Source: Rivularia sp. T60_A2020_040 (GTDB taxonomy: Bacteria > Cyanobacteriota > Cyanobacteriia > Cyanobacteriales > Nostocaceae). Taken from it: 41,726 nt of DNA. The stretch's first letter is position 1. The number at the start of each line of letters is the position of its first letter. The notes under the pieces are model-generated. The model did no database searches and had not been told where the DNA came from. It saw only the letters and a program-made list of their open reading frames with translations. Positions 8,739 to 17,080 of this stretch are shown piece by piece. The stretch is taken from positions 1 through 41,726 of the forward strand of contig JACYMD010000130.1 of NCBI GenBank assembly GCA_015272215.1, written 5' to 3'. Position numbers and translations under genes: made by a program.

Positions 8739-8860
8739 TCAAATCGGTAACTTAATCGTAAAAGTACTCCCCTGCCCCTCTCCACGGCTGAAAACTTCAA
8801 CTAAAACAGCAAGGAGTCCCACACCATAACTGTACTCAGTTTGGTGTTGGGAGCAATTTG
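8739..8860 (-). pseudogene. Remnant of a histidine kinase C-terminus
   Basis: On the minus strand, a frame ending with TGA at 8739-8741 reads RGEGQGSTFTIKLPI, the characteristic end of a HATPase_c domain, preceded by YGVGLLAVLVEVFS, which looks like a shortened G2-box and following helix. No start or upstream kinase core is joined in frame. It lies just downstream of the truncated receiver-PAS fragment on the same strand, so both are likely pieces of one former hybrid kinase. The upstream limit is approximate. Confidence 0.65.
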
Positions 8861-8906
8861 ACAATAATCTATAAAGTCACTACGCATAATCTTGAACTTC
8901 GTCTGA

Positions 8907-9446
8907 TTAATTGCACTTTTGATTAGCAAGTACAAGTTGTAAAGGTTGGAATAAACTATTTTTATCTTCAGGATGAACTAATTCCATCCACCATTCAATA
9001 CTCGGTTCTATTTCTTCTAAGGAGTAACCCAAAATAGCAGTGATTCCTTCGGTTCTAATTACACTATTAAAAGTAATATCCCAATCGTAAATTACACACT
9101 CCACTGCACGGGATGCTAATTGAAATCTCTCGTTACTTAAACGTAGTTCTTCTTGAATTTGTTTGAGATTACTAATTTCTACTTCTTTATCAATTAATTT
9201 GTGTTCTATTTTTGGAGCATTTAACAGTACAGATTCAACTGTAGTATTTAAAATTTCTGCTGTTACCTGTTGCTTAACTAAATAATCTTGAAAACCGCTT
9301 TTTATTGCCTGCACCGCAATATTTTCATTTCCATATTCGGTGAGCATAATTATTGATGGCGTTGGTTGCTGCTGTTTTAATTTACAGAAAAATTCCAATC
9401 CATCCATATCTGGCAGACGGTATTCTATTAAAATCAAATCAACCTC
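8907..9446 (-). pseudogene. Truncated receiver-PAS sensory protein
   Basis: The frame encodes the second half of a response-regulator receiver (LIEYRLPDMDGLEF, then IIMLTEYG and IKSGFQDYLVK), a linker coiled coil and most of a PAS domain (RFQLASRAVECVIYDWD, ILGYSLEEI, WWMELVHPEDK). The receiver starts at its third strand, directly after an in-frame TAA at about 9447; the first two strands are absent. The residue at the phospho-acceptor position is Glu (LIEYRLPD) where Asp is normal. The PAS domain stops abruptly at LANQKCN. The only possible start is a TTG at 9437. Together with the kinase tail at 8739-8860, this is best read as a decayed receiver-PAS-histidine kinase gene with its 5' end and kinase core deleted. 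Confidence 0.75.
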
Positions 9447-9543
9447 TTACTATAACTCTAATCAGTTGTAAAAGATAGTCATTTTTTCTTAATAAAGACT
9501 ATACTCTACAAATAATTGATACTTAAGCAAACCATTAAAAATT

Positions 9544-10431
9544 TTAAAAGCTAATTTGATTGGATTTATAAGCAGGAGGTTCGACATGAATCAAAATTCT
9601 GGCTGGACTAAACTTTGCTTCCAAACGAGTTTCCACCTCTTCAGTAATACGATGAGCAGTTTCTACATCTTTAGCATCAACAATTAAATGCATTTCGATA
9701 AAAACTTGACGACCAACAATGCCGCGAGAAGCGATATCATGACAATTGAGCACACCAGGAACATTTAAAGCAATATCGTAAATATTTTCCGGCGCAATCG
9801 CCATAGAATCTATTAGCCAAGGTAAATTTTCTTTGATTACAGTCCAACCACTAAAAAACACTAGTAAAGCCACAGGAAAAGCTAAAACTACATCCAACCA
9901 TTGATAACCCAACCAAACACCAATTAAACCTACCATCACACAAATAGTTACCCAAACATCACTCATAGTATGATGAGCATCAGCAATTAAAATTGGGCTA
10001 CCAACTCGTTTTCCCACAGTTCTTTCGTAGAAAGCAACAAAAATATTGATACCCAATACTAACAGTAATAACCACAATTGTGGACCAGAAATAGTAACTG
10101 GTTTGCTTCCTTGAATAATTCTTTCAATTGCACCCTGGAGAATTTCAAAACAAGCAATTGCTAAAAATGCCGCAATTCCTAAAGCTCCTACAGCTTCAAC
10201 TTTTTGATGTCCGTAAGGATGTTCTCGATCGGGTAATGGAGAAGAAAATTGACTAGTAATTAGACCTAAAACATTATTTGCACTGTCAGTGACACTGTGT
10301 AAAGCATCAGCTACTAAACTCAGAGAACCTGTGACAATTCCTACTGAGGCTTTTAATCCCATCACAAATAAGTTAAGCAGCAGAGTCACGATTAAAACCT
10401 TTCTTACTACTGCGCGATTATCCTTAATCAT
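9544..10431 (-). CDS. Cation diffusion facilitator (Zn/Fe/Mn efflux)
   Basis: The 295-aa protein is a CDF-family divalent metal/proton antiporter of the inner membrane. The first metal motif ADALHSVTD (41-49) and its partner ADAHHTMSD (150-158) supply His45, Asp49, His154 and Asp158, the tetrahedral site arrangement typical of zinc transporters. About six membrane helices span residues 10-205. A cytoplasmic ferredoxin-like domain follows, with the usual VPGVLNCHDIASR and RILIHVEPP segments. Its length is normal and the gene looks complete. Metal choice cannot be settled from sequence. It is a single gene on the minus strand next to a decayed kinase, without a recognisable metal-responsive regulator nearby. 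Confidence 0.93.
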   Translation of the reverse strand: MIKDNRAVVRKVLIVTLLLNLFVMGLKASVGIVTGSLSLVADALHSVTDSANNVLGLITSQFSSPLPDREHPYGHQKVEAVGALGIAAFLAIACFEILQGAIERIIQGSKPVTISGPQLWLLLLVLGINIFVAFYERTVGKRVGSPILIADAHHTMSDVWVTICVMVGLIGVWLGYQWLDVVLAFPVALLVFFSGWTVIKENLPWLIDSMAIAPENIYDIALNVPGVLNCHDIASRGIVGRQVFIEMHLIVDAKDVETAHRITEEVETRLEAKFSPARILIHVEPPAYKSNQISF

Positions 10432-11005
10432 AAAGTATTTTTAATATCTGGTGTCTTACATTCTAATGTAAAACTTCAGACCAGCATTAGATGTATAAAA
10501 TTGTTACTTATTAAAGAATAAATATTTTTTTAACTAGAAAATATTCACTAGTTTATTGAGATTTTTTATAATTAAAAGCAACTATAAACCTTTAAAAAAT
10601 CAACTTTTTATTTTTGATAATAATAAAAATAATTATAAGTACTTGTGCCAATCTTTAATGACACATTTCCTTTAGATAAGCAGTCAAGATGAAAAATTGT
10701 TTTCCGAGTCATGAATCTAAGCGTTTTTCTCATTACTCACTTACAAGTCAGTAGGATTAAAAGGAAAATAGTTATATAACTGAGCAGTAAATATATCAAT
10801 AATCAAGGCTTGACTACTGATTTTTTTGATTACTTAGTATAGACAATATAATACTTGTAAATTATTAGCCTTACAGGTAAATAATTTTAGTGAAGTGAAG
10901 CGTTAATTACTTAGGGGAATAAATACTAGTAGGACATATTATTAATTATGATGCGCCATAAACAGGCAAAATAAAAATGTAACGAGATGTTTTGATAAAT
11001 CACTC
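10432..11005. other. AT-rich divergent spacer
   Basis: This 574-bp spacer lies between the CDF gene and the next plus-strand gene. It is highly AT-rich. I see no ORF, hairpin or operator I can support. Confidence 0.35.
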
Positions 11006-11365
11006 ATGTCTGAAAATCATTTGACACTTAATCTGATTGAAGGTTCCGTATCTTTTAGCTTTTCACCCGCAGCAGCAAGGGAATTAAAAGCAGCTATCGA
11101 TGAATTGATGCAGAAACTTAAAGCAGTTGCGGCTAAAACGAATGGTACGGTTGGTAGAGCAACTCCCCAATCAAGTATGGAATATCGCTATACAGGAGAA
11201 GTATTTATAGAAATTTTTTGTAATCCTAACATCTGGGCTAGTCCTTTTGCAGCAAAAGTTTTACTTACTGTCCGCTCTGACACCATTCGTTTGACAACCG
11301 AAGCTGAACTTACCCGCATCGTAGAAGATATCAATCAGTACTTAGAGCAGGCTGCCACTAAGTAA
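11006..11365 (+). CDS. Hypothetical protein, 119 aa
   Basis: I do not recognise this protein. It is soluble, with no signal peptide or membrane segment. It looks like an alpha/beta fold: a short strand region (LTLNLIEGSVSFSF), a helix rich in Ala and Lys (PAAARELKAAIDELMQKLKA), a central strand pair (YRYTGEVFIEIFC and KVLLTVRSDTIRLTT) and a C-terminal helix (TRIVEDINQYLEQA). Codon use resembles the neighbours, and the regular amphipathic pattern suggests it is real. No co-directional partner is close; the next gene starts 400 bp away. Confidence 0.6.
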   Translation: MSENHLTLNLIEGSVSFSFSPAAARELKAAIDELMQKLKAVAAKTNGTVGRATPQSSMEYRYTGEVFIEIFCNPNIWASPFAAKVLLTVRSDTIRLTTEAELTRIVEDINQYLEQAATK

Positions 11366-11767
11366 GATAAAGAATATTCAACAAAAATAGTTCATGATTA
11401 ATTGCGGATTTGTGATTAGTCATGAGCAAAACGCGAGATAATAAACTAAAGTACCTTAGAAGGATAAAATTTGGAATTATAAAACTATAGAAATAAATAG
11501 TTGTCAAGTAGAAACAAAAATTAACAAAGTATTTGCAATCAGTCAAAATGCAGTCAAAGCATATAAAATAGAGATTTCAATTTTACATAGTATTTTTTAT
11601 CGTTTTTAGGACAGGTTATTTTATTTTAGTAATATAGGGATTAAATATAATTTGGCATTGTTATATAAGGAGATTTTTGGCTTTATAATACAAAGAGTTT
11701 TTGATCAACAACTTTAACATATACTAATTTTTATTTACACTAAAAATCATCCACGGAGATAACAGTT
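11366..11767. other. AT-rich spacer upstream of the TerB-like gene
   Basis: This 402-bp spacer has a TATAAT at 11684-11689 that could be a -10 box for the next gene, though no good -35 box lies 17 bases upstream. CACGGAGAT at 11753-11761 gives that gene a plausible ribosome site. Confidence 0.35.
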
Positions 11768-12820
11768 ATGGGCAAATACGATAAATTTTTTAGTTCAAAA
11801 AAAACATTGAAAGAGTCATTGACTCCAGAAGAAGCAGTGGCTGCCATTGCATTGATAACCACAGCCGCTGATTCTTCCTTAGAAGATGTAGATATAGAAT
11901 TTTTGGTGGATATACTTTGGGGATTCGAGATTTTTGAAGAATATTCCGATGAAGATTTATTAGAAATGCTTGAGAAACTGCTCAATCTCGCCGAACAACA
12001 AGGAGCCGGAGCGTTGTTTAATGCTGCTCACGATAAACTTGAAGATGAGTTTTTAGAAGATGCTTTTGCGGCTGGGGTAAGTGTAATCATAGACGAAGAA
12101 GAAATGCATATTCCTAAAAGCAAAACACCTTTACTCAAAAGTTTGCAACAAGCTTTAGAACTTGATGATGAAGAAGCCCAAGAAATCATAGAAGATGTGA
12201 TTGCTGCCTTCGAGGAAGCTGAGTTAGAAGAATTACTTGAAGATGAAGATGAAACAATAGTAGATATCGCTTTTAGTATAGAAGAATATGAATCACCATC
12301 GGACAATTTTACAGTCCCAATTCCCGTAGATCCTCATCAAGGTGGTAAAGTTCAAAGTCAAGAAGGTGCAGTTAGTTTTTCTGATGATCAAGGTACTTTT
12401 TTAAGAATAGATTATTATCCTTTACCTACCAAACAGATGGAGGAAATGGAAGCCATTGGACAAGAAGAATATCTCAAATCTACTCTTGTCAATAAATATG
12501 TTCCTAAAGAGATAGTCGCTAATTTGCCAGAAGCTGAAGTCGAATACAGTGAATATATGGCAAAAAACTTAGAAGGCTCTTATTTCGTACTACTTTATAT
12601 GCCTGGAGGTTCTAGAATTTATAAAACAGGAAATAATGGTACTGCCACAAAATTAGATGCTTATAGAGGATTAATCGCATTTATTAACAGCGAATTTCTC
12701 TATATAGTTAGCAGTCAACGTACATTTTTAGATGGTAAAACTTCTAATTTTATGAAAGAAGAAGCTGTTGCACTCAAGCAAATAATTTTGGACTTTATCG
12801 ATACTATTGACTTTAATTAA
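11768..12820 (+). CDS. TerB-like acidic protein with extra C-terminal domain
   Basis: The 350-aa protein begins with a TerB-like all-helical domain (about residues 15-150): LTPEEAVAAIALITTAADSS, the FLVDILWGFEIFEEYSDEDL block and DAFAAGVSVIIDEEE. Similar proteins are common in cyanobacteria and are annotated as tellurite-resistance TerB family; their function is unproven, and tellurite resistance is not implied. A very acidic stretch (about 150-180) links to a C-terminal mixed domain (about 185-350, VPIPVDPHQGGKVQSQEGAV onward) that I cannot assign. There is no signal peptide. The ATG at 11768 is supported by a GGAGAT ribosome site. The gene stands alone. Confidence 0.75.
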   Translation: MGKYDKFFSSKKTLKESLTPEEAVAAIALITTAADSSLEDVDIEFLVDILWGFEIFEEYSDEDLLEMLEKLLNLAEQQGAGALFNAAHDKLEDEFLEDAFAAGVSVIIDEEEMHIPKSKTPLLKSLQQALELDDEEAQEIIEDVIAAFEEAELEELLEDEDETIVDIAFSIEEYESPSDNFTVPIPVDPHQGGKVQSQEGAVSFSDDQGTFLRIDYYPLPTKQMEEMEAIGQEEYLKSTLVNKYVPKEIVANLPEAEVEYSEYMAKNLEGSYFVLLYMPGGSRIYKTGNNGTATKLDAYRGLIAFINSEFLYIVSSQRTFLDGKTSNFMKEEAVALKQIILDFIDTIDFN

Positions 12821-13043
12821 AGTTTTGCAAAATATCCCTTGAAATAGAGGGTGGTTTTTAAAAATAAATCGCCTTCTTACTTATTCAATTTATATTCTTT
12901 TATAAACAATTTCATATTATTCCTTTTTATAATCTTTTATAATTATAAATCTATCATTTGAAGACGTGCTATAGGAATCCTACTTGAAAATTGAAAAAAC
13001 TCAGTACACCTTAATCTTTTAGAATCATGAAAGCCTCTTGCAT

Positions 13044-13065
13044 GAAAGCAAGAAAGCAAGAAAGC
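13044..13065. repeat. GAAAGCAA tandem repeat
   Basis: Almost three exact copies of the 8-mer GAAAGCAA occur in a row. A GAAAGCCTC half-copy lies just upstream at 13029, and another closes the array at 13060. Confidence 0.6.
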
Positions 13066-13095
13066 CTCCCTACACAAATAATTAAGGCTTTGCCG

Positions 13096-13128
13096 CGCTA
13101 CGCGAAGGCGTAGCGTGCCCGAAGGGCA
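13096..13128. repeat. Double-hairpin extragenic palindrome
   Basis: CGCTACGC (13096-13103) and GCGTAGCG (13108-13115) form a perfect 8-bp stem around GAAG. Directly after it, TGCCC (13116-13120) pairs with GGGCA (13124-13128) around GAA. It is GC-rich in an AT-rich spacer, like a REP-type repeat of Nostocales genomes. Confidence 0.65.
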
Positions 13129-13300
13129 TACAAAAATCTACGGAGGATTCCTATCGTTTACCTAAAAAATCTAACCCTTCACCACAGATTTTTCACATCT
13201 AAAAACCTGCCGTCAAATAATTAGGATTTATCCTGCATCAAACCAATTTCTATGCAAAATCATTGTTTTTATCACCAGATATCTAAGAGAAAACCAAGTT

Positions 13301-13465
13301 CTAATCATCTAAATCGATATCACGATCGCAATATTCTAATTCGATAATATCTAGTCTTTGCTATATATCATCCTCTAATGCCGAAACTTGATTGATTACA
13401 GTTTTGGTATAGGTTGATCGGAATTATTTTTTGACTTCTAACAATACTTCTTTTCCGCTGAAAGA
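13301..13465 (-). pseudogene. Possible decayed protein-coding relic
   Basis: One minus-strand frame reads like protein between stops: FSGKEVLLEVKK, stop, FRSTYTKTVINQVSALEDDI, stop, then QRLDIIELEYCDRDIDLDD before a final TAG at 13301-13303. The composition is protein-like across two in-frame stops, suggesting a gene broken by point mutations. I do not recognise the family. It could also be chance. Confidence 0.3.
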
Positions 13466-13768
13466 TTACCTTAAAAAAAACCGCCCTAGACGCTCTTAAC
13501 ACGGAGGAAAGAGATTTCATAGAGATAATAAGCAGGGGCGGGAAGGGAGGAAATATATTTGCAGCAATTTTTACATATAGCATTTATATAAGACCAGCTT
13601 TTTCTCAATATAAATACGATTTTATTGTTTTTGCTGTAATATCAAAGACTTATATTTTTACGTAATTTAATAAGTTTATATCTAATTCTTAAATACATCT
13701 GAGTAATGCTACGACGCTAAAAAAAAACGACCTTTTAACTACCTTTGATGTTGAAATAAGCAGTTTTG

Positions 13769-13810
13769 AGAAGTCGGGTTTTTATCACTTATCCTCAAAA
13801 CTCGACTTCT
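13769..13810. repeat. AGAAGTCGGGTTT inverted repeat, copy 1
   Basis: The arms AGAAGTCGGGTTTT (from 13769) and AAAACTCGACTTCT (13797-13810) match with one mismatch. The same arms recur at 26439-26502 and 39481-39513. This copy is not close to a gene end. Confidence 0.65.
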
Positions 13811-14307
13811 AATGATTGTCTGTCAGTACCATCTAACTCTTTACCCCAATTTTTAAAAATTCAATTTTAAAATTCAATTTATATAATTTCCGATTATTCT
13901 CAGTTAATATACGGTGTGATGGTTTTTTAGGTGATATGAAATACCTAAAAATCGACCGTAAGTAATAAATCTACATATAAACATCACTTTTTTCTCAGTG
14001 CTGAGTTACAAAAAAAGGCAAAATTCATGATAATTAAGAATTTGGGTCATTAATAATGCGAATTTATTCATTAATTCCACGAAATTACGTTGTTTTCGGG
14101 ACGTGACATAAGTCACTTTTATAGTGTAGAATAAAGTACTGTGTACAATCTGTCTGGACTTATTTTGTGTTTTTTTTATTAAATAGATTCTTCCAGTTAT
14201 TTCGAGAAAAACGTCACTAAATATGATTTATCTAAAATATAAAACAATTTAGAAAATACTTTTTTAATATTCGAGTAAGAACAACTCACCATAATGATTA
14301 TTTCCAA

Positions 14308-16794
14308 TCACGTTAAAATAGTTCCACCCATTAACTTTTCATAACGGCATTTCAACTCATCTTTCATTAACGTCCATTGTTCTAAAGTGGCATCGATTTC
14401 GATGATTTTTTCCGCAGCTTGACGAGCTAAAACTAATATTTCTTCGTCTTCGACTAAACTTGCTAAAGTAAAATCTGGTACACCCGATTGTCGAGTTCCC
14501 AAAACTTCACCAGGACCTCGAAAACGCATATCCATTTCTGAAATAAAAAACCCGTCTTGAGATTGTTCTAATACTTTCAATCTTTGTTGAGCATCAGCGC
14601 TGCGAGAACCGCTGATTAAAATACAAAAAGATTGCGCTGCACCACGACCAACACGTCCTCGTAATTGATGCAGTTGCGACAACCCGAATCTTTCCGCATT
14701 TTCAATTAACATAACTGTTGCATTCGGGACATCTACACCTACTTCCACCACAGTAGTAGAAACCAGAATTTGGGTTTCGCGATCGCGAAATTTTGTAATT
14801 GCAGCATCTTTGTCAGCGGAAGTCATGCGACCATGGAGTAATCCTACCTGAAATTCGGGGAATACTGCTTCCTGCAACTTTTTATGTTCCTCTACTGCGG
14901 AGCGTACATCTAATTTTTCGGATTCTTCTACCAAGGGTAAAACCACATAAACTTGTCTTCCCTGAGCAATTTCTCGGCGAATCAAATCATAAGCGTGACT
15001 GCGTTCACTTCCTCTCAAAGCTGTAGTTTTAATCTTTTGTCTTCCCGGAGGTAATTCATCAATTTGACTTACATCTAAATCACCATGAATAGTCAGGGCT
15101 AAAGTTCGTGGAATCGGAGTTGCTGTCATGGTTAAAACATGAGGCTGTTCACCTTTTTGCTGTAACCGCGCTCGTTGCTGTACTCCAAAGCGATGCTGTT
15201 CGTCAATTACCACTAAACCCAATCGTTGAAAGTTTACTGGGTCTTGAATTAAAGCATGAGTTCCGACTAAAAGTGGTAATTCTCCCGTTTCTAACTGAGC
15301 GTGAATTTGTCGTCGTTTTGCCGTTTTAGTAGAGCCTGTCAATAAATCTACTGGTAAATGTAGGAGGTTAAACCAGCTAACTAATTTACGATAATGTTGT
15401 TCTGCTAAGACTTCTGTGGGAGCCATCAAAGCAGCTTGATAACCGGATTGAATCGCCGCAATAATTGCAATCACCGCCACAATAGTTTTACCAGAACCGA
15501 CATCTCCTTGTACCAAACGATTCATTGGTGTAGATTTTTGTAAATCCTTGAGAATATCTTGGATAACTCGTTGTTGCGCTCCTGTTAATTGAAACGGTAA
15601 TATTTCATGGAATTGTTTTAATAACTCACCTTGGGGAGCTAGAATTGCGCTAGTTTGAATTTGACGGGCTTTTTGTTGACGTTGTAGTAAACCCAGTTGC
15701 AGATAGAAAAACTCATCGAATACCAAACGACGACGTGCTGCTCGTAAACTATCGCTATCGGCAGGAAAATGGATATTATTAATTGCGTCTTTTAATTCCA
15801 TTAATTGATATTTCTTTAATAGACCTTTTGGTAAAGGTTCTTTCAACTGCGCCGTTGCCGGTAAAGCCGCAATTACCGCTTGTCGCACAGTATTAGCCAC
15901 CAATCCTTCCGTCAAGGAATATACTGGCACGACTCTACCCACAGTCAGGGATTCAATGGCATCTCCCGGATTTGCTAAAACTTCTAACTCTGGATTATCA
16001 AAAGTTAAACCGTACTTACTTTCCTTGACTAATCCACAAGCAGCTACAGTACTACCTACAGCGTAGCGACGCTTCATACTTTCTTGCCAAGGGCGACTGC
16101 TATAACGAGCGCCTGCGTAAAAACGACTAATTTTTAGAATGCCGGAGTTATCTTTTAAATGAATTTCTAAAATCGATAATTTCTTATTTTTAGGACTACA
16201 AAAACAGTTACAGCGCTTCACCGTTGCCACTAAAGTAACTGTTTCACCTGCTTGTAGTTCACCAATACATACTTGATTAGCGTAATCAATATGGTCGCGG
16301 GGAAAGTAAAATAATAAATCGCGCACCGTATCCAAACCAAGACGTTGTAATTGACCAGCTTTTTTAAAGCCAATTTGGGGTAAATCGTGAAGTTTTTGCT
16401 CTAAATCTGGTGCAAGTCGGGGATTTACCTCGGCGACAATTTTAGTTTTAGGAATTTGGACTTGGACTTTTGAGTAGGAATCATAATTATTGACATTATT
16501 TACAGTACTTTCCTCTTCCCCTTGATGTTGTAACTTATAAAGATAGCGACGAGTTTCCGCCACCAAATGCTGTCTATCTTCAGTTTCCAGATTTGGATAA
16601 TTTGCAAATTTAACAGCAAACTCCTGCCACCGACGACGTTCATCTGTAGGTAAGCCGACAGGAAATTGACCAAAAGTTAAAGTCAGAAACTCATTAAAGA
16701 GATATTGTCTACCCTGCAAGTTAATAAAACCTTGTTCCGTTTCCACCGTCAAGGCTTTTTGCAATCTTATCCAATCTGGTTTATCATTCGTCAT
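14308..16794 (-). CDS. recG: ATP-dependent DNA helicase RecG
   Basis: The 828-aa protein is RecG, the branched-DNA translocase that remodels stalled replication forks and Holliday junctions. An N-terminal extension of roughly 130 residues precedes the wedge domain, making it longer than enterobacterial RecG (about 690 aa); this extension is usual in cyanobacteria. The wedge/OB region (DLLFYFPRDHIDY, then LVATVKRCNCF) is followed by helicase motifs: Walker A GDVGSGKTIVA, the DEQH box VVIDEQHRFGVQQR, TMTATPIPRTLAL, and in the second lobe VEVGVDVPNATVMLIENAER and QLHQLRGRVGRG. It is the last gene of the minus-strand series rpsB, tsf, hypothetical, recG, although the spacers contain repeats. Confidence 0.97.
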   Translation of the reverse strand: MTNDKPDWIRLQKALTVETEQGFINLQGRQYLFNEFLTLTFGQFPVGLPTDERRRWQEFAVKFANYPNLETEDRQHLVAETRRYLYKLQHQGEEESTVNNVNNYDSYSKVQVQIPKTKIVAEVNPRLAPDLEQKLHDLPQIGFKKAGQLQRLGLDTVRDLLFYFPRDHIDYANQVCIGELQAGETVTLVATVKRCNCFCSPKNKKLSILEIHLKDNSGILKISRFYAGARYSSRPWQESMKRRYAVGSTVAACGLVKESKYGLTFDNPELEVLANPGDAIESLTVGRVVPVYSLTEGLVANTVRQAVIAALPATAQLKEPLPKGLLKKYQLMELKDAINNIHFPADSDSLRAARRRLVFDEFFYLQLGLLQRQQKARQIQTSAILAPQGELLKQFHEILPFQLTGAQQRVIQDILKDLQKSTPMNRLVQGDVGSGKTIVAVIAIIAAIQSGYQAALMAPTEVLAEQHYRKLVSWFNLLHLPVDLLTGSTKTAKRRQIHAQLETGELPLLVGTHALIQDPVNFQRLGLVVIDEQHRFGVQQRARLQQKGEQPHVLTMTATPIPRTLALTIHGDLDVSQIDELPPGRQKIKTTALRGSERSHAYDLIRREIAQGRQVYVVLPLVEESEKLDVRSAVEEHKKLQEAVFPEFQVGLLHGRMTSADKDAAITKFRDRETQILVSTTVVEVGVDVPNATVMLIENAERFGLSQLHQLRGRVGRGAAQSFCILISGSRSADAQQRLKVLEQSQDGFFISEMDMRFRGPGEVLGTRQSGVPDFTLASLVEDEEILVLARQAAEKIIEIDATLEQWTLMKDELKCRYEKLMGGTILT

Positions 16795-16802
16795 TTACAA
16801 TT

Positions 16803-16834
16803 AGTTGATAGTTGACAGTTGATAGTTGACAGTT
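16803..16834. repeat. AGTTGAY heptamer array
   Basis: About four units alternating AGTTGAT and AGTTGAC lie just upstream of the recG start. A related ACAGTTG array is at 6044-6062. Confidence 0.65.
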
Positions 16835-16874
16835 ATGAGGCACCAAAATAATTAATCAACTCCGGTGGTACTAA

Positions 16875-17074
16875 TTCAAAACTCAAAACTCAAAACTCAT
16901 AACTCATAACTCATAACTCACGTAGTAATGTGAATTAAGCGCTCAAACCATTATCATTACATTGATAAATTAAAAATTTGAGATTTAAACAAGCTTCAAA
17001 ACCCTTGTAGGATAAGGAATATTTTTAATTCACATTAGGCGTAACTCATAACTCATAACTCATAACTCAAAACT
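16875..17074. repeat. ACTCAAA/ACTCATA heptamer array split by an insert
   Basis: ACTCAAA and ACTCATA units fill 16875-16920. The same units in the same phase resume at 17043-17074. The 112-bp element at 16926-17037 separates the two halves. It is an STRR array between recG and the acidic hypothetical gene. Confidence 0.65.
16926..17037. mobile_element. 112-bp element with 13-bp inverted ends
   Basis: TAATGTGAATTAA (16926-16938) and its exact complement TTAATTCACATTA (17025-17037) bound a non-coding AT-rich core. It lies inside a heptamer array and is too short to code for a protein. It resembles a MITE, but only one copy is seen here, and no clear target-site duplication is present. Confidence 0.45.
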
Positions 17075-17080
17075 CTTACC

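Larger units (their letters stand above)
12821..14307. other. 1.5-kb non-coding region with repeats and a gene relic
   Basis: No intact gene is visible. It holds a GAAAGCAA tandem repeat (13044-13065), a double-hairpin repeat (13096-13128), a possible decayed gene (13301-13465) and one copy of the AGAAGTCGGGTTT hairpin (13769-13810). The short frame at 13368-13583 overlaps the relic and does not look like a protein. Confidence 0.55.

Noticed and set aside
12028-12306. Serine-rich minus-strand frame in the TerB-like gene
   Set aside because: The Ser run is the reverse reading of the acidic GAA/GAT codons of the real gene.
13368-13583. 71-aa minus-strand frame in the long spacer
   Set aside because: It overlaps a more protein-like relic in another frame and has no ribosome site or conserved pattern.
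16875-17074. CRISPR array
   Set aside because: The repeats are 7-mers in direct tandem without spacers; no cas gene is present in the window.
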